The notes: a model not told the origin generated them from the sequence alone. A stretch of DNA of 64,000 nt from Bradyrhizobium iriomotense (GCF_018130765.1 NZ_JAFCJZ010000011.1:186001-250000); one strand, 5' to 3'; counted from the first letter of the stretch, positions 23,801 to 31,261 are shown. Program-made: numbers and translations.

Positions 23801-23990
23801 GGTCCTCGATCACCTGGGGCGCCTGGCCCTGATATTCGGTGTAGACGATGACCTGGGTGTCGGAGAGATCGGGGATGGCATCCAGCGGCAGATGCAGCAG
23901 GGCATAGAGGCCGGCAGCAGTGGCAAAGCCGGTGCCGAACAGCACCAGCAGCAGGTTGCGTGCCGACCAGGCGATGATGCGCGCGATCAT
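20832..23990 (-). CDS. cusA: Heavy-metal RND efflux pump, CusA type (HME4-like)
   Basis: A 1052-residue inner-membrane RND transporter. Its helix 4 reads SLGGIAIAIGAMIDAAIVMIEN (Asp402, Glu409), the form typical of CusA/SilA and different from the DFGxxVDG form of the CzcA in the same cluster. This points to Cu(I)/Ag(I). Methionines are plentiful in the periplasmic loops. The start ATG 23990 overlaps the cusB stop by 4 nt. No cusC lies next to it; it may share CzcC or use a channel encoded elsewhere (inference). Confidence 0.93.
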   Translation of the reverse strand: MIARIIAWSARNLLLVLFGTGFATAAGLYALLHLPLDAIPDLSDTQVIVYTEYQGQAPQVIEDQVTYPLATAMLTVPKSKVVRGFSFFGVSFVYVIFEDGTDIYWARSRVLEFLNGAASRLPAGVAPTIGPDATGVGWVYQYAVMSKELNLAETRTIQDWNLKFALARAEGVAEVAGVGGFVKQYNVILDPQRMRDLGITMQKMREAILASNADVGGRTVELSEFEYVIRGKGYLKSVDDIGNIVLKTDNGTPVKLRDVARVELGPDERRGIAELNGEGEVASGIVLQRFGMNALDVIENVKKRFREIATSLPKSVEIVPVYDRSNLIKAAIDTLRHTLLEESIVVALVCIVFLLHVRSALVAILMLPVGVLMAFGAMKLLGIGSNIMSLGGIAIAIGAMIDAAIVMIENAHKHLERAEPGQSRVAILIEAAAEVGPALFFSLLIITVSFMPIFTLESQEGRLFSPLAFTKTFAMAAAALLSVTLVPALMVIFVRGRIIPEHRNPINRFLIWIYRPVISGVLRARIPVILLALGVLAASIWPAGRLGSEFMPNLNEGTLLYMPTTLPGISVTKAAELMQTQNRIIRSFPEVASVYGKAGRAATATDPAPSEMFETIVDLKPKEQWRTGVTIDSLIAEMDKALQFPGVSNAWTMPIKARIDMLSTGIRTPVGVKVIGTDLVGIDKLARQIEQVLKAVPGTSSAYAERSLGGYYLEITPDREALSRYGIAVQDVQDTIATALGGQAVTTTVEGRQRFTVNMRYPRDLRDNPKAIASDILVPMPSGGAVPLGEVASVTPARGPTSIRTENGQLATYIYVDIRDRDLGGYVADARAAVQASVPFPPGYYVVWSGQYEYLERATARLKIVVPVTLLIIFLLLYLNFRSITETMIVMLSLPFALVGGLWLMWWLGFNLSVAVAVGFIALAGVAAETGVVMLIYLNHALAETEARCARAGRVLTRDDLDKAIMEGAVERVRPKMMTVVAIMAGLLPIMWSSGTGSEIMQRIAVPMIGGMISSTLLTLIVIPAIFGLVKGFGLRAGEAVVASEQIQEAAE

Positions 23991-25450
23991 GGCTTGCCTC
24001 CCATGGCGTGGCCGCTGTGCGCGTCTGTGCCTTGAGCACTGGTGGGTTGGGCGTTGCCGCCTTCGGCGAGCCCCTTGAGGGCTGCCTTGAGGTTGCTCTC
24101 GGCGTCGATCAGGAAGTTGGCGGAGGTGACGATGGCGTCGCCCTCGGCAAGCCCGTCGCGGATCTCGACATAGCCGTCGCCCCGCCGCCCGAGCTTGACC
24201 TCGCGCGGCTCGAAGCGGCCCTGTCCCTTGTCGACCAGGACGGCCTGCCGGCTGCCGGTGTCGAGCACCGCACTTTCGGCAACCACCAGCACCGGCGCCG
24301 GATTGCCGGTATCGATCTCGGCATCGACATACATGTCGGGAAGCAGCGCGAGGTCGGCGTTGGCGAGTTCGATCCGCAGCCGCGCCGTGCGCGTCTCCTT
24401 GTTCAGCTGCGGGTAGATGACGCTGATGCGGCCCCTGAAATCCCGGCCGGGATAGCTGCGCGCGCGCACCGTCACGGGCTGGCCGACGGCGATACCGCCG
24501 AGGTCGCGCTCGGCGACGTCGACGGTGGCCCATACCAGAGAGATATCGGCGATGCGGAACAGGATGTCGCCCGGCTGGGCGCGCATGCCGTCGATGGCGT
24601 TGCGCTGGAGCACGATGCCGTCACGCGGCGACGACCACTGGATGGTAATCGGCACCGAATGGCTCTTCTCCATCTCGGCGATGACGGGCTCGGGGACGTC
24701 GAGATTGACCAGCCGCTGCCGCGAGCCCCGGCCATACGGCTCGATGCCTGCCGTGGTCTTCGAGGTGATGGTCGCGAGATATTCGGCCGCCGCGGACGAC
24801 ACGGCGGGGCTGTAGATCTCCATCAACGGCTGCCCCCGGGTCACACGGCTTCCGGTGGTAACGTCGGCAACCTTCTGCACAAAGCTCTCGGCGCGCATGG
24901 CAATCACCGAGATCCGGCGTTCGTCGAGCTGGATCGTGCCCGGCGCGCGCACCAGCATCCGCAGCCGGCGCCTTTCGGCAGGCTCCGATTTGACGCCGCT
25001 GCGCTGGATCTTGCCGGGCGACAGTTTTACCGAGCCGTCGTCGCTGTCGTCGCTTTCGTAGACGGCGATGTAGTCCATCCCCATCGAATCCTTCTTCGGC
25101 ACCGGCGAGGTGTCGGGCAGGCCCATCGGGTTGCGGTAATATTTGATCTTGCGATCGCTCTTGTGCTGACCCCCGTGTTCGGCCGCGGTCATCGTCGCCG
25201 GCTGGTCGGAGGCATCGGACGGCGCCGGCACGGCGACATAGTCGCGGCCGTCATCGGTCTTCTTCGGCGTCGGCGAATAGAGCGGCTTGCCGTCCGGGTC
25301 CTGGTAGTAGAGCGGGGCGGGCGCATCCGCCGCATTGGCGGCGGACAGGATTGGATCGCCGTTCGGCGGCAGCAGGCTGCCAGCCGACAGCGCGACGCCT
25401 GCCGCTGCGACAAGCGCAGCGGCAGTGCCGATGAGGCGGCTCCTGCTCAT
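23987..25450 (-). CDS. cusB: CusB-type membrane fusion protein with duplicated metal-binding module
   Basis: A 487-residue periplasmic adaptor for CusA. After a signal/anchor (residues 1-40) it has two copies of the short heavy-metal-binding module of CusB proteins: residues 47-74 and 103-130. Copy 2 keeps the Met ligands (YYRNPMGLPDTSP...DSMGMDYIAV). Copy 1 has the same frame (YYQDPDGKPLYSPTPKK...GRDYVAV) but no Met. The barrel-sandwich and beta-barrel domains of MFPs follow, and the C-terminus ends in a His/Met-containing tail (DAHSGHAMGGKP). Overlaps of 4 nt join it to the upstream YtkA-like gene and to cusA. Confidence 0.92.
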   Translation of the reverse strand: MSRSRLIGTAAALVAAAGVALSAGSLLPPNGDPILSAANAADAPAPLYYQDPDGKPLYSPTPKKTDDGRDYVAVPAPSDASDQPATMTAAEHGGQHKSDRKIKYYRNPMGLPDTSPVPKKDSMGMDYIAVYESDDSDDGSVKLSPGKIQRSGVKSEPAERRRLRMLVRAPGTIQLDERRISVIAMRAESFVQKVADVTTGSRVTRGQPLMEIYSPAVSSAAAEYLATITSKTTAGIEPYGRGSRQRLVNLDVPEPVIAEMEKSHSVPITIQWSSPRDGIVLQRNAIDGMRAQPGDILFRIADISLVWATVDVAERDLGGIAVGQPVTVRARSYPGRDFRGRISVIYPQLNKETRTARLRIELANADLALLPDMYVDAEIDTGNPAPVLVVAESAVLDTGSRQAVLVDKGQGRFEPREVKLGRRGDGYVEIRDGLAEGDAIVTSANFLIDAESNLKAALKGLAEGGNAQPTSAQGTDAHSGHAMGGKP

Positions 25451-25845
25451 TGCTCGGCCGTGACGACGAGCTTGTTGTCGACCGTGCCGTTTTCGCCCTG
25501 CACCTTGGCGCCGAGCGAAAGCTGCCAGCGTCCGGCCATGCCGAAGGTCGCCTTGAAACGGTAGGTGCCGGGCTCGCTGCCCGGCATCGGCGTGACCTTG
25601 GTGGCCATCTCCTGCATGCCGTCAGGTGCCATGTCGAGCCGGCTGGCGAACACCACGGCATCGGGCACTGTATTGCCGGTGGTCTTGTTGACCAGCCGCA
25701 CCGTCACGACACGATCGGCGCCGGCCTTGACGGTCGGCTGCACCAGCTGGAATTCGTAGTTCTTGATCTCGGCGCGCGCGACACCCGCGAACGCAGTGGC
25801 GATCAGCGCGGCCATGGCGGCGCGCGCGAGATGGGACATTGTCAT
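25447..25845 (-). CDS. YtkA/FixH-like periplasmic protein
   Basis: A 132-residue exported protein: signal peptide to about residue 24 (AGVARA), then an immunoglobulin-like YtkA/FixH domain (VTVRLVNKTTGNTVPDAVVFASRLDM, PGTYRFKATFGMAGRW). Proteins of this type often sit upstream of cusBA and are thought to help copper handling. DMAPDGM adds Met residues that could bind Cu(I). ATG 25845 has GAGG 10 nt upstream; a second in-frame ATG at 25839 is possible. It is the first gene of the coupled run to cusBA. Confidence 0.8.
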   Translation of the reverse strand: MTMSHLARAAMAALIATAFAGVARAEIKNYEFQLVQPTVKAGADRVVTVRLVNKTTGNTVPDAVVFASRLDMAPDGMQEMATKVTPMPGSEPGTYRFKATFGMAGRWQLSLGAKVQGENGTVDNKLVVTAEQ

Positions 25846-25961
25846 GATTTCAATTCCTCGATGGGTCTGATGGAGCCGCACGCAACGACGTGTTGCGAGA
25901 CGGCAGGCAGCGATGCGCGGAGGTTGCGGCACGCATGTTCACCCAGGCGCCTGGGCGCCTG

Positions 25962-26321
25962 TCAGACGATCGATCGAGGTGGGTGGTCCGGAGGCGGGCG
26001 GGTGAGGCCGTCGACGATGGCATCATCGAGCGGCCGAAGCAGTGCAAGGGCGCGCGCATAGCGGGTCGCCGTCACGACCGCAGGTCCGGACTGCAACACC
26101 TTCAGCATGCAGATCGCGAGGAGCGGGCAGTCCTGGCACTGCTTGCTGTTCTGCTCGTCGGGGCAGCAGGGCATATCGGCCGACATGTCCTGCGCGTCGG
26201 TCATCTGCATGTCGGTCGCAATCAGGGGGGCGGCCGCTGCTGGTGTCACCAACGGCGCAACCGTCAGCCCCGCGGTCACGAGGACCGCGAGCACGAGCCT
26301 GAGGATGCGACGAGCCATCAT
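25962..26321 (-). CDS. Exported Met/Cys-rich protein of unknown function
   Basis: A 119-residue protein with a Sec signal peptide (residues 1-31, ending AAAA). A metal-ligand-rich segment follows: Met38, 40, 46, 50 and Cys52, 53, 62, 65, 71 (MPCCPDE, CQDCPLL). The C-terminal 45 residues have no ligands. No named family is recognised. It lies 116 nt upstream of the YtkA-like gene on the same strand and may head the operon. A periplasmic metal-binding role is inferred from composition and position. Two tandem ATGs are possible starts (26321, 26318). Confidence 0.7.
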   Translation of the reverse strand: MMARRILRLVLAVLVTAGLTVAPLVTPAAAAPLIATDMQMTDAQDMSADMPCCPDEQNSKQCQDCPLLAICMLKVLQSGPAVVTATRYARALALLRPLDDAIVDGLTRPPPDHPPRSIV

Positions 26322-26442
26322 GGCGCGACACTCTCACACGGTGGCAGCACTGGAAAGTCCCCCGGTTCACAAGTGTGAGAGCAGGGAGCGCTGGTGGTTA
26401 ACCGTTTCGAGCGATCGCGGAGTACCATGTTATTGCGCAATC

Positions 26443-26697
26443 CTAACGGGATTTGGGGCCTCCCTGATAATGCCATCCGGATGTGCCGACCGTCGGCGCG
26501 GGTGCGGGCAGCGCTGGAACTTGCCAATCATAGGCCAACGCGGAATACGGGCCTTGAGGTAGGACAAACGCTCTGGATTGCATGGTTTGCCTGGCCTCAT
26601 TTGGCCAGTAGCTCCGGTCGGAAATGGTCGAGCCCGCATGGGCGCCGGCCGACACGGCCACGAGAAGCGTGAGTGCGAGAAGGCTCTTCGTCAACAT
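26443..26697 (-). CDS. 84-residue secreted protein, sigma-F-type promoter
   Basis: A short protein with a signal peptide (MLTKSLLALTLLVAVSAGAHA) and a mature part rich in Pro, Ala and Tyr/Trp, with no Cys and one His. It is not a DUF2282/bufferin-type protein, since those carry conserved cysteines. ATG 26697 has GGAG 8 nt upstream. A GTAACC-N16-CGAA promoter lies 56-81 nt before it, the same as before the sigma gene, so it is the best candidate target of the neighbouring ECF sigma factor. Function unknown. Confidence 0.7.
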   Translation of the reverse strand: MLTKSLLALTLLVAVSAGAHAGSTISDRSYWPNEARQTMQSRAFVLPQGPYSALAYDWQVPALPAPAPTVGTSGWHYQGGPKSR

Positions 26698-26752
26698 AGT
26701 TCAGGCTCCATCATTTTTTCGGAAGCGCCTCTGTTGCGCTTCTCCTGAGGAG

Positions 26753-26778
26753 TTCGGAGCTATCCGCGAAACGGTTAC
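26753..26778 (-). promoter_or_regulatory. ECF sigma-F-type promoter of the 84-residue gene
   Basis: On the minus strand GTAACC (26778-26773) and CGAA (26756-26753) are separated by exactly 16 nt. This is the same pair and spacing as upstream of the sigma gene, and matches the Caulobacter sigma-F consensus as I recall it. It predicts a 5' leader of about 45-50 nt. Confidence 0.7.
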
Positions 26779-26806
26779 AAGCTCACGCCGACGTGAGAGC
26801 GGCCTC

Positions 26807-27448
26807 TCACCATCGGAGCAGCCGGGGTCCCAACAGTGCGCCTGCGAGGGTGCACAGCACGATCGTACCGCCATACCAGAGCGCGACGAAGGGTAGCGAG
26901 TCGTCGGTGCAGTGAAGCGCATAGGCCATCGCGCTCACGCCACCTGCGACGAGCCCGCTGAAGGCACCAGTACGGACCAGATTGGTCGGAGCCGCCTGTC
27001 GCACGGCCCAAATGACGACGGCAAACGGGACGACCGCGATGATCGGAATCGAGATGAGGCATTCGAGCCATTGATCGCCCATCACCATCCTGTCCCAGTG
27101 TGAGCTCGGCGCCTGCCCAAGGCTGACGCCGGCAAGCAGGAGGATCGCCACAAAGGGCAGTGCGGCGAGGCCCGGGGATACTCTTCGTTCCCCGCCAGGC
27201 CGCGCCAGCCGTGCCAGATAGACCGCCGCCGCACCTGTGGTGCCGAACGCGAATGCGATCTTCAGGAGCAGAAAGATCAGGGGACGTGGTGTGGTCAGGT
27301 CGGTGCGGGCACCAAGTGCCAAAAACGAGACTCCGATCGCAACAGCCATTCCAACCACAAGCGCAATGCCGACGCTACGGTTGACCCGCCGCCGGTTGAT
27401 CGGTTCGACACTCGCGCTCAGTGCGCTGATCAGCTCGTCCGTCCTCAT
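26807..27448 (-). CDS. nrsF: NrsF-family (DUF1109) anti-sigma factor
   Basis: A 213-residue inner-membrane protein with six predicted helices and a cytoplasmic N-terminus (MRTDELISALSASVEPINRR). Cys130 (WLECLIS) and Cys180 (ALHCTDDS) lie almost exactly where the sensing cysteines of Caulobacter NrsF are (131 and 181, from memory). In that system metals such as chromate or cadmium, and copper in later work, release the sigma factor. The start overlaps the sigma gene stop by 4 nt (ATGA). The position beside the metal-efflux cluster fits a metal-stress switch. Confidence 0.88.
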   Translation of the reverse strand: MRTDELISALSASVEPINRRRVNRSVGIALVVGMAVAIGVSFLALGARTDLTTPRPLIFLLLKIAFAFGTTGAAAVYLARLARPGGERRVSPGLAALPFVAILLLAGVSLGQAPSSHWDRMVMGDQWLECLISIPIIAVVPFAVVIWAVRQAAPTNLVRTGAFSGLVAGGVSAMAYALHCTDDSLPFVALWYGGTIVLCTLAGALLGPRLLRW

Positions 27449-28002
27449 GTTTGCGTCCTCTGTGCAATCAACGCCGCCAGGGCCTTCAGCCCGCGATGGA
27501 TATTGACCTTCACGCCCGATTCCGAGATGCGGCAGCGCTGCGCCGCTTCAGCGACGCTTAGCCCGTCGAGTTTCACGGCCTCGATCGCGCATTGCATCTT
27601 CTCCGGCAGGTGTTTGAGCAACCGCCTGAGATCAAAGCTGCTCTCGGCGCTGAGGTGATCGTCGTTGGCGATGACTTCGCCCGCCTCGTCGATCGGTACG
27701 TCGGTCACCGAGGCCCGATTTCGGCGGAGATAGTCGATCAGTTTGTAGCGCGCGATCGCGTGCACCCAGGGCGTCAACGGCTCTGCGGGATCGTAGGTAT
27801 GGCGCTGGATGTGGATCGCCAGCACCGCCTCCTGAACCAGATCCTCGGCTTCCGTGGCACCCCGCCCCATCCTGGCAAGCTTGCCCTTGTAATAGGCGCG
27901 CAAATGACGGCTCAGCCGCTCAAGCAGCACGCGATGTGCCGCGGCGTCGCCGTCCTGGCTGGCGAGCATCAGTGCCCTGAGCTCAGTTTCCGGTGATCTC
28001 AT
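27445..28002 (-). CDS. sigF: ECF sigma factor, SigF type
   Basis: A 185-residue group 4 sigma factor. Region 2 lies at about residues 20-90 (EDLVQEAVLAIHIQRHTYDP, TPWVHAIARYKLIDYLRR), and region 4 at about 125-180 (LPEKMQCAIEAVKLDGLSVAEAAQRCRISESGVKVNIHRGLKAL). It directs RNA polymerase to stress promoters and is held by NrsF. ATG 28002 is preferred; GTG 28008 lies in frame. An own-type promoter, GTAACC-N16-CGAA, is 16 nt upstream, so the pair is autoregulated. It is divergent from the Cys-rich mini-CDF gene. Confidence 0.9.
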   Translation of the reverse strand: MRSPETELRALMLASQDGDAAAHRVLLERLSRHLRAYYKGKLARMGRGATEAEDLVQEAVLAIHIQRHTYDPAEPLTPWVHAIARYKLIDYLRRNRASVTDVPIDEAGEVIANDDHLSAESSFDLRRLLKHLPEKMQCAIEAVKLDGLSVAEAAQRCRISESGVKVNIHRGLKALAALIAQRTQT

Positions 28003-28018
28003 ACCCACTTGGCTTTAG

Positions 28019-28044
28019 TTCGGTCGTATGGCCGCCCCGGTTAC
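28019..28044 (-). promoter_or_regulatory. Autoregulatory sigma-F-type promoter
   Basis: GTAACC (28044-28039, minus strand) and CGAA (28022-28019) are spaced by exactly 16 nt and lie just before the sigma gene. The predicted leader is only about 10 nt. Confidence 0.72.
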
Positions 28045-28186
28045 AGTCAGTTCGAAAGATTCTCATTTTCCTGCTCCCAGGGAAACGGTGCGAAGGGGCG
28101 GATCGAGGCGGCGCAACGCGGAACATCCCTGGAAATCGCCATCGGGGCGGGCTGATGGTAAGATGGCATGCCGAGAGGAGCCTGGA

Positions 28187-28903
28187 ATGCCCGAAGAGTC
28201 TTGCTGCTCGAACGACGCGTGCTGCACGGCAGCCGCTAAACCGCAAGTGCAGGACGTTGCCACATCGGGCTGCGGCGACTGCTGCTCGGCAGGCGTTCCG
28301 GTCTTCGATGGGCTCGATCCGCGATACAAGCGTGTGCTGTGGACCGTCATCGCCATCAATGCGGCGATGTTCGTGAGCGAAATGACGGCGGGCCATTTGG
28401 CCGGCTCGCAGGCTCTCAAGGCCGATGCCCTCGACTTCCTGGCCGATACCGTCACCTACGGCCTGAGCCTTTCGGTGATCGGTGCGGGCATCAGGACGCG
28501 CGCAACCGCCGCGCTGTTCAAGGGGGTGTCGCTCAGCGCCATGGCCGCCTGGGTGTTCGGGTCGACGGTCTACCAGACCCTCGTCCTGGGACTTCCCCGT
28601 GCGGAGTTGATGGGCGCGATGAGCCTGGCCGCGCTGGCGGCTAACCTGACCTCGGTTCTCCTACTGACGCGCTACAAGGACGGTGACGCCAACGTCCGGT
28701 CGGTATGGCTCTGCTCGCGCAATGACGCCATTGGCAACGTCATCGTGATGGTTGCTGCCGTTGGAGTGTTCGGCACCGCGACGGCTTGGCCTGATCTGGC
28801 TGTCGCCGCGGTAATGGCGGGAATCTTCCTCACCTCATCGCTGCAAATCCTGCGGCAAGCGTGGGCGGAGTATCGCGGCGGGCAAGCTGCCGCGACGGCC
28901 TGA
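28187..28903 (+). CDS. Cys-rich mini-CDF cation transporter
   Basis: A 238-residue protein. The first 33 residues carry seven cysteines (SCCSNDACC, CGDCC) that could bind soft metals. A CDF membrane domain of about six helices follows: YKRVLWTVIAINAAMFVSEMTAGHLAGSQALKADALDFLADT is broken here only by its usual helix turns. The helix-5 site reads SRNDAIGN instead of HxxxD. There is no cytoplasmic C-terminal domain, so it is about 80 residues shorter than classical CDFs. ATG 28187 has GAGAGGAG upstream. It is divergent from sigF and lies close to the efflux cluster. Metal specificity is unknown. Confidence 0.78.
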   Translation: MPEESCCSNDACCTAAAKPQVQDVATSGCGDCCSAGVPVFDGLDPRYKRVLWTVIAINAAMFVSEMTAGHLAGSQALKADALDFLADTVTYGLSLSVIGAGIRTRATAALFKGVSLSAMAAWVFGSTVYQTLVLGLPRAELMGAMSLAALAANLTSVLLLTRYKDGDANVRSVWLCSRNDAIGNVIVMVAAVGVFGTATAWPDLAVAAVMAGIFLTSSLQILRQAWAEYRGGQAAATA

Positions 28904-28954
28904 GGCCGGACGGACGAACAGCTGAGCCGCGACGGAATTTAAACCCAGCGCAAG

Positions 28955-30205
28955 CTACGCCTTCTCCTCCCAGATCATCGCCAGATGGACGATGGTCTGC
29001 ACCGCCTTCTCCATGTCCTGCCGGCTGACCCATTCGAGGCGCGAGTGGAAGGCGTGCTCGCCGGCGAAGATGTTGGGGCAGGGCAGGCCCATGAAGGACA
29101 GGCGCGAGCCGTCGGTGCCGCCGCGGATGGCAGTGCGCATCGGGCGCAGGCCGGCCCGGCGGATCGCCTCGATCGCGTATTCGAGCACGTGCGGGTGCCG
29201 GTCGATCACCTGCTTCATGTTGCGGTACTGCTCCCGGACCTCGAAGCTGTAGGTCGAGCGCGGATAGTCCTTCATCACGTCCTTGACGATATCCTCGAGC
29301 AGCGCCTCCTTCTCCTTCAGCCCTTCCTCGGTGAAGTCGCGGACAATGAAGGAGAGGCTCGCCTGCTCCAGCGCGCCGTCGATGCCGATCGGATGCAGAA
29401 AGCCCTGCTTGCCCGATGTGGTCTCGGGCGAGCAGCCTTCTTTCGGCAGCCGCTCGACGATGGCGGCCGCGATCTTGATCGCGTGCTCCATCTTGCCCTT
29501 GGCGTAGCCGGGATGGGCGCTGACGCCGTTGATGGTGATGGTGGCACCGTCGGCCGAGAAGGTCTCGTCCTCGACGCAGCCGGCGCTCTCGCCGTCCATG
29601 GTGTAGCCGAAGTCGGCACCGAGCTTCTTCAGATCGACATTGTCGACGCCGCGGCCGATCTCCTCGTCCGGGGTGAACAGGATCTTGATGGTGCCGTGCT
29701 TCACATCAGGGTTGTTGATGAAGAAATGCGCGGCATCCATGATCTCGGCGACGCCGGCCTTGTTGTCGGCGCCGAGCAGCGTGGTGCCGTCGGTGGTGAT
29801 GATGTCGTTGCCGATCTGGTTCTTCAGCGCCGGATGCTCGGCGAAGCGGATCACCTGGCTGGTATCGCCCGGCAGCACGATATCGCCGCCGCGATAGCTC
29901 TTCACCATTTGCGGCTTGACGTCCTTGCCGGTCACGTCGGGCGAGGTGTCCATGTGCGAGCAGAAGCAGATCACCGGCACCTTCTTGTCGGTGTTGGCCG
30001 GGATCGTGCCGTAGACATAGCCGTAGTCGTCGAGATGGGCGTCGGCGACGCCCATGGCCCTCAACTCGGCGGCGAGGATGCGGCCGAGATCCTTCTGCTT
30101 CTCGGTCGAGGGCGAGCTGGGGGATTCTGGATCGGACTGGGTGTCGATGGTGACGTAGCGCAGGAAGCGCTCGGTCACGGTGTGCGTAAAGGTGAGGGAG
30201 GACAT
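28955..30205 (-). CDS. pepT: Peptidase T (tripeptide aminopeptidase)
   Basis: A 416-residue M20 metallopeptidase. The zinc-ligand blocks are intact: HMDTSPD at about residue 84, GADNKAG near 144 and DEEIGRG near 178 (catalytic Glu), with HAFHSRLEWV near the C-terminus. It removes the N-terminal residue from tripeptides in the cytoplasm. The gene stands alone; 118 nt separate it from the HU gene upstream, with a weak hairpin terminator between. Confidence 0.96.
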   Translation of the reverse strand: MSSLTFTHTVTERFLRYVTIDTQSDPESPSSPSTEKQKDLGRILAAELRAMGVADAHLDDYGYVYGTIPANTDKKVPVICFCSHMDTSPDVTGKDVKPQMVKSYRGGDIVLPGDTSQVIRFAEHPALKNQIGNDIITTDGTTLLGADNKAGVAEIMDAAHFFINNPDVKHGTIKILFTPDEEIGRGVDNVDLKKLGADFGYTMDGESAGCVEDETFSADGATITINGVSAHPGYAKGKMEHAIKIAAAIVERLPKEGCSPETTSGKQGFLHPIGIDGALEQASLSFIVRDFTEEGLKEKEALLEDIVKDVMKDYPRSTYSFEVREQYRNMKQVIDRHPHVLEYAIEAIRRAGLRPMRTAIRGGTDGSRLSFMGLPCPNIFAGEHAFHSRLEWVSRQDMEKAVQTIVHLAMIWEEKA

Positions 30206-30265
30206 TTCTGGTTAAACCGCCGGGGCTTTTGGAAGCAGGTCTTGGGGAAGCAGGCGGTATATCAG

Positions 30266-30287
30266 AAAAGCGGGCCGTGGTGCGGCC
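30266..30287 (-). terminator. Weak terminator after the HU gene
   Basis: On the minus strand GGCCG-CACCA-CGGCC is followed within 3 nt by TTTT. The stem is only 5 bp. It lies about 37 nt after the HU stop codon. Confidence 0.35.
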
Positions 30288-30323
30288 GGAACGAGATCCG
30301 ATCAGGCTTAATGAAACATCACC

Positions 30324-30623
30324 TCAGATCGCCTCTTTCAGCTCCTTGACCGGGCGGAACGCGACCTTCTTGCTCGCCTTGATGTGGATGGCTTCGCCGG
30401 TGGCAGGATTGCGGCCGGTACGGGCGGCGCGCTTGCGGACCTGGAGGATGCCGAGTCCGACGATGCGGACCCTGTCGCCCTTCTTCAGGTGCTTGGTGAT
30501 CAGATCGACCATGTCGGTCAGGACAGCCTCAGCGTGCTTCTTGGACAGGTCCTGGCTCTCCGCGATATCGGCGGCGAGGTGCTTGAGCGTGATGGTGGCA
30601 GGAGCGGCTGCCTTCTTCGCCAT
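30324..30623 (-). CDS. HU/IHF-family DNA-binding protein
   Basis: A 99-residue nucleoid protein with the DNABII fold. Residues about 12-50 form the dimerising helices (ITLKHLAADIAESQDLSKKHAEAVLTDMV), and RNPATGEAIHIKASKKVAFRPVKELKEAI is the DNA-contacting arm and C-terminus. The start MAKKAAAPAT, at ATG 30623, has GAGG 6 nt upstream. The N-terminus is slightly longer and more Ala-rich than in classical HU, as in the second HU-like protein of many Rhizobiales. Confidence 0.93.
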   Translation of the reverse strand: MAKKAAAPATITLKHLAADIAESQDLSKKHAEAVLTDMVDLITKHLKKGDRVRIVGLGILQVRKRAARTGRNPATGEAIHIKASKKVAFRPVKELKEAI

Positions 30624-30820
30624 GTCTGGCCTCCTCAATTGCAGGGGAAGCCCCGGAAAAGCCGGGAAAGCGTGGGGGTTCCCTTCTTAAACCCTGGAAG
30701 GCGTAGACGATTCGGACGCGGGCTGACTATGCCACGGGTTCCCGACGGCCGCCGACGATGGCCCACGGCCGCGAAAGGCGTCGAGAAGTTCGGGCTAAGA
30801 CTATGAAGGGATTGCCAAAA

Positions 30821-30897
<77 letters not shown>

Positions 30898-31004
30898 GTG
30901 GTTCGCTGAAAGCGCGCGGAACGAGGGGGGACTTAAAGGCGGGACTTGGTGAAGTCAAGGACGTTGCGCTTCGCCAGCACATCTCGGCTAAGCATTGCTT
31001 TGGA

Positions 31005-31032
31005 AAACGAAAAAGGCCGCCCGCAGGCGGCC
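31005..31032 (-). terminator. Rho-independent terminator of the 67-residue gene
   Basis: On the minus strand GGCCGCC-TGCG-GGCGGCC is followed by TTTTTCGTTTTC. It begins 25 nt after the stop of the small membrane protein gene. Confidence 0.88.
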
Positions 31033-31057
31033 TCCGGTCAGCCCGAAGCAGGGCTTA

Positions 31058-31261
31058 TCAGCGAATCTCCGATGTGCCAGCGCTGGTGATCGCGACAGGC
31101 TTGCCGGCCTTGATCATCTGGGTGGACTGGGCGGTCTGGCCGTAATCTGCGTTGGTACGGGCAGCAATCCCGAAACCGGCCACTGCAATGCCGGCAACCA
31201 GCGCCACCACCACGATCTTCAGGTGGGTCGCACGATCAGCAGAGTGAATTGAGTGGTTCAT
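31058..31261 (-). CDS. Small single-pass membrane protein, unknown function
   Basis: A 67-residue protein with one hydrophobic helix (LKIVVVALVAGIAVAGFGIAA, residues about 14-35) and a polar tail. It is a real gene by its signals: GGGAGG 5 nt before ATG 31261 and an intrinsic terminator right behind it. No family is recognised. Monocistronic. Confidence 0.75.
   Translation of the reverse strand: MNHSIHSADRATHLKIVVVALVAGIAVAGFGIAARTNADYGQTAQSTQMIKAGKPVAITSAGTSEIR

Noticed and set aside
20857..24039. A 1060-codon frame on the cusA strand, shifted by one base
   Set aside because: Arg/His-rich low-complexity product; the true frame gives a complete CusA.
26321..26450. A sigma-F promoter in front of the copper operon
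   Set aside because: GGTTAACC occurs but no GTAACC-N16-CGAA pair is present, so direct control by sigma-F is not supported.
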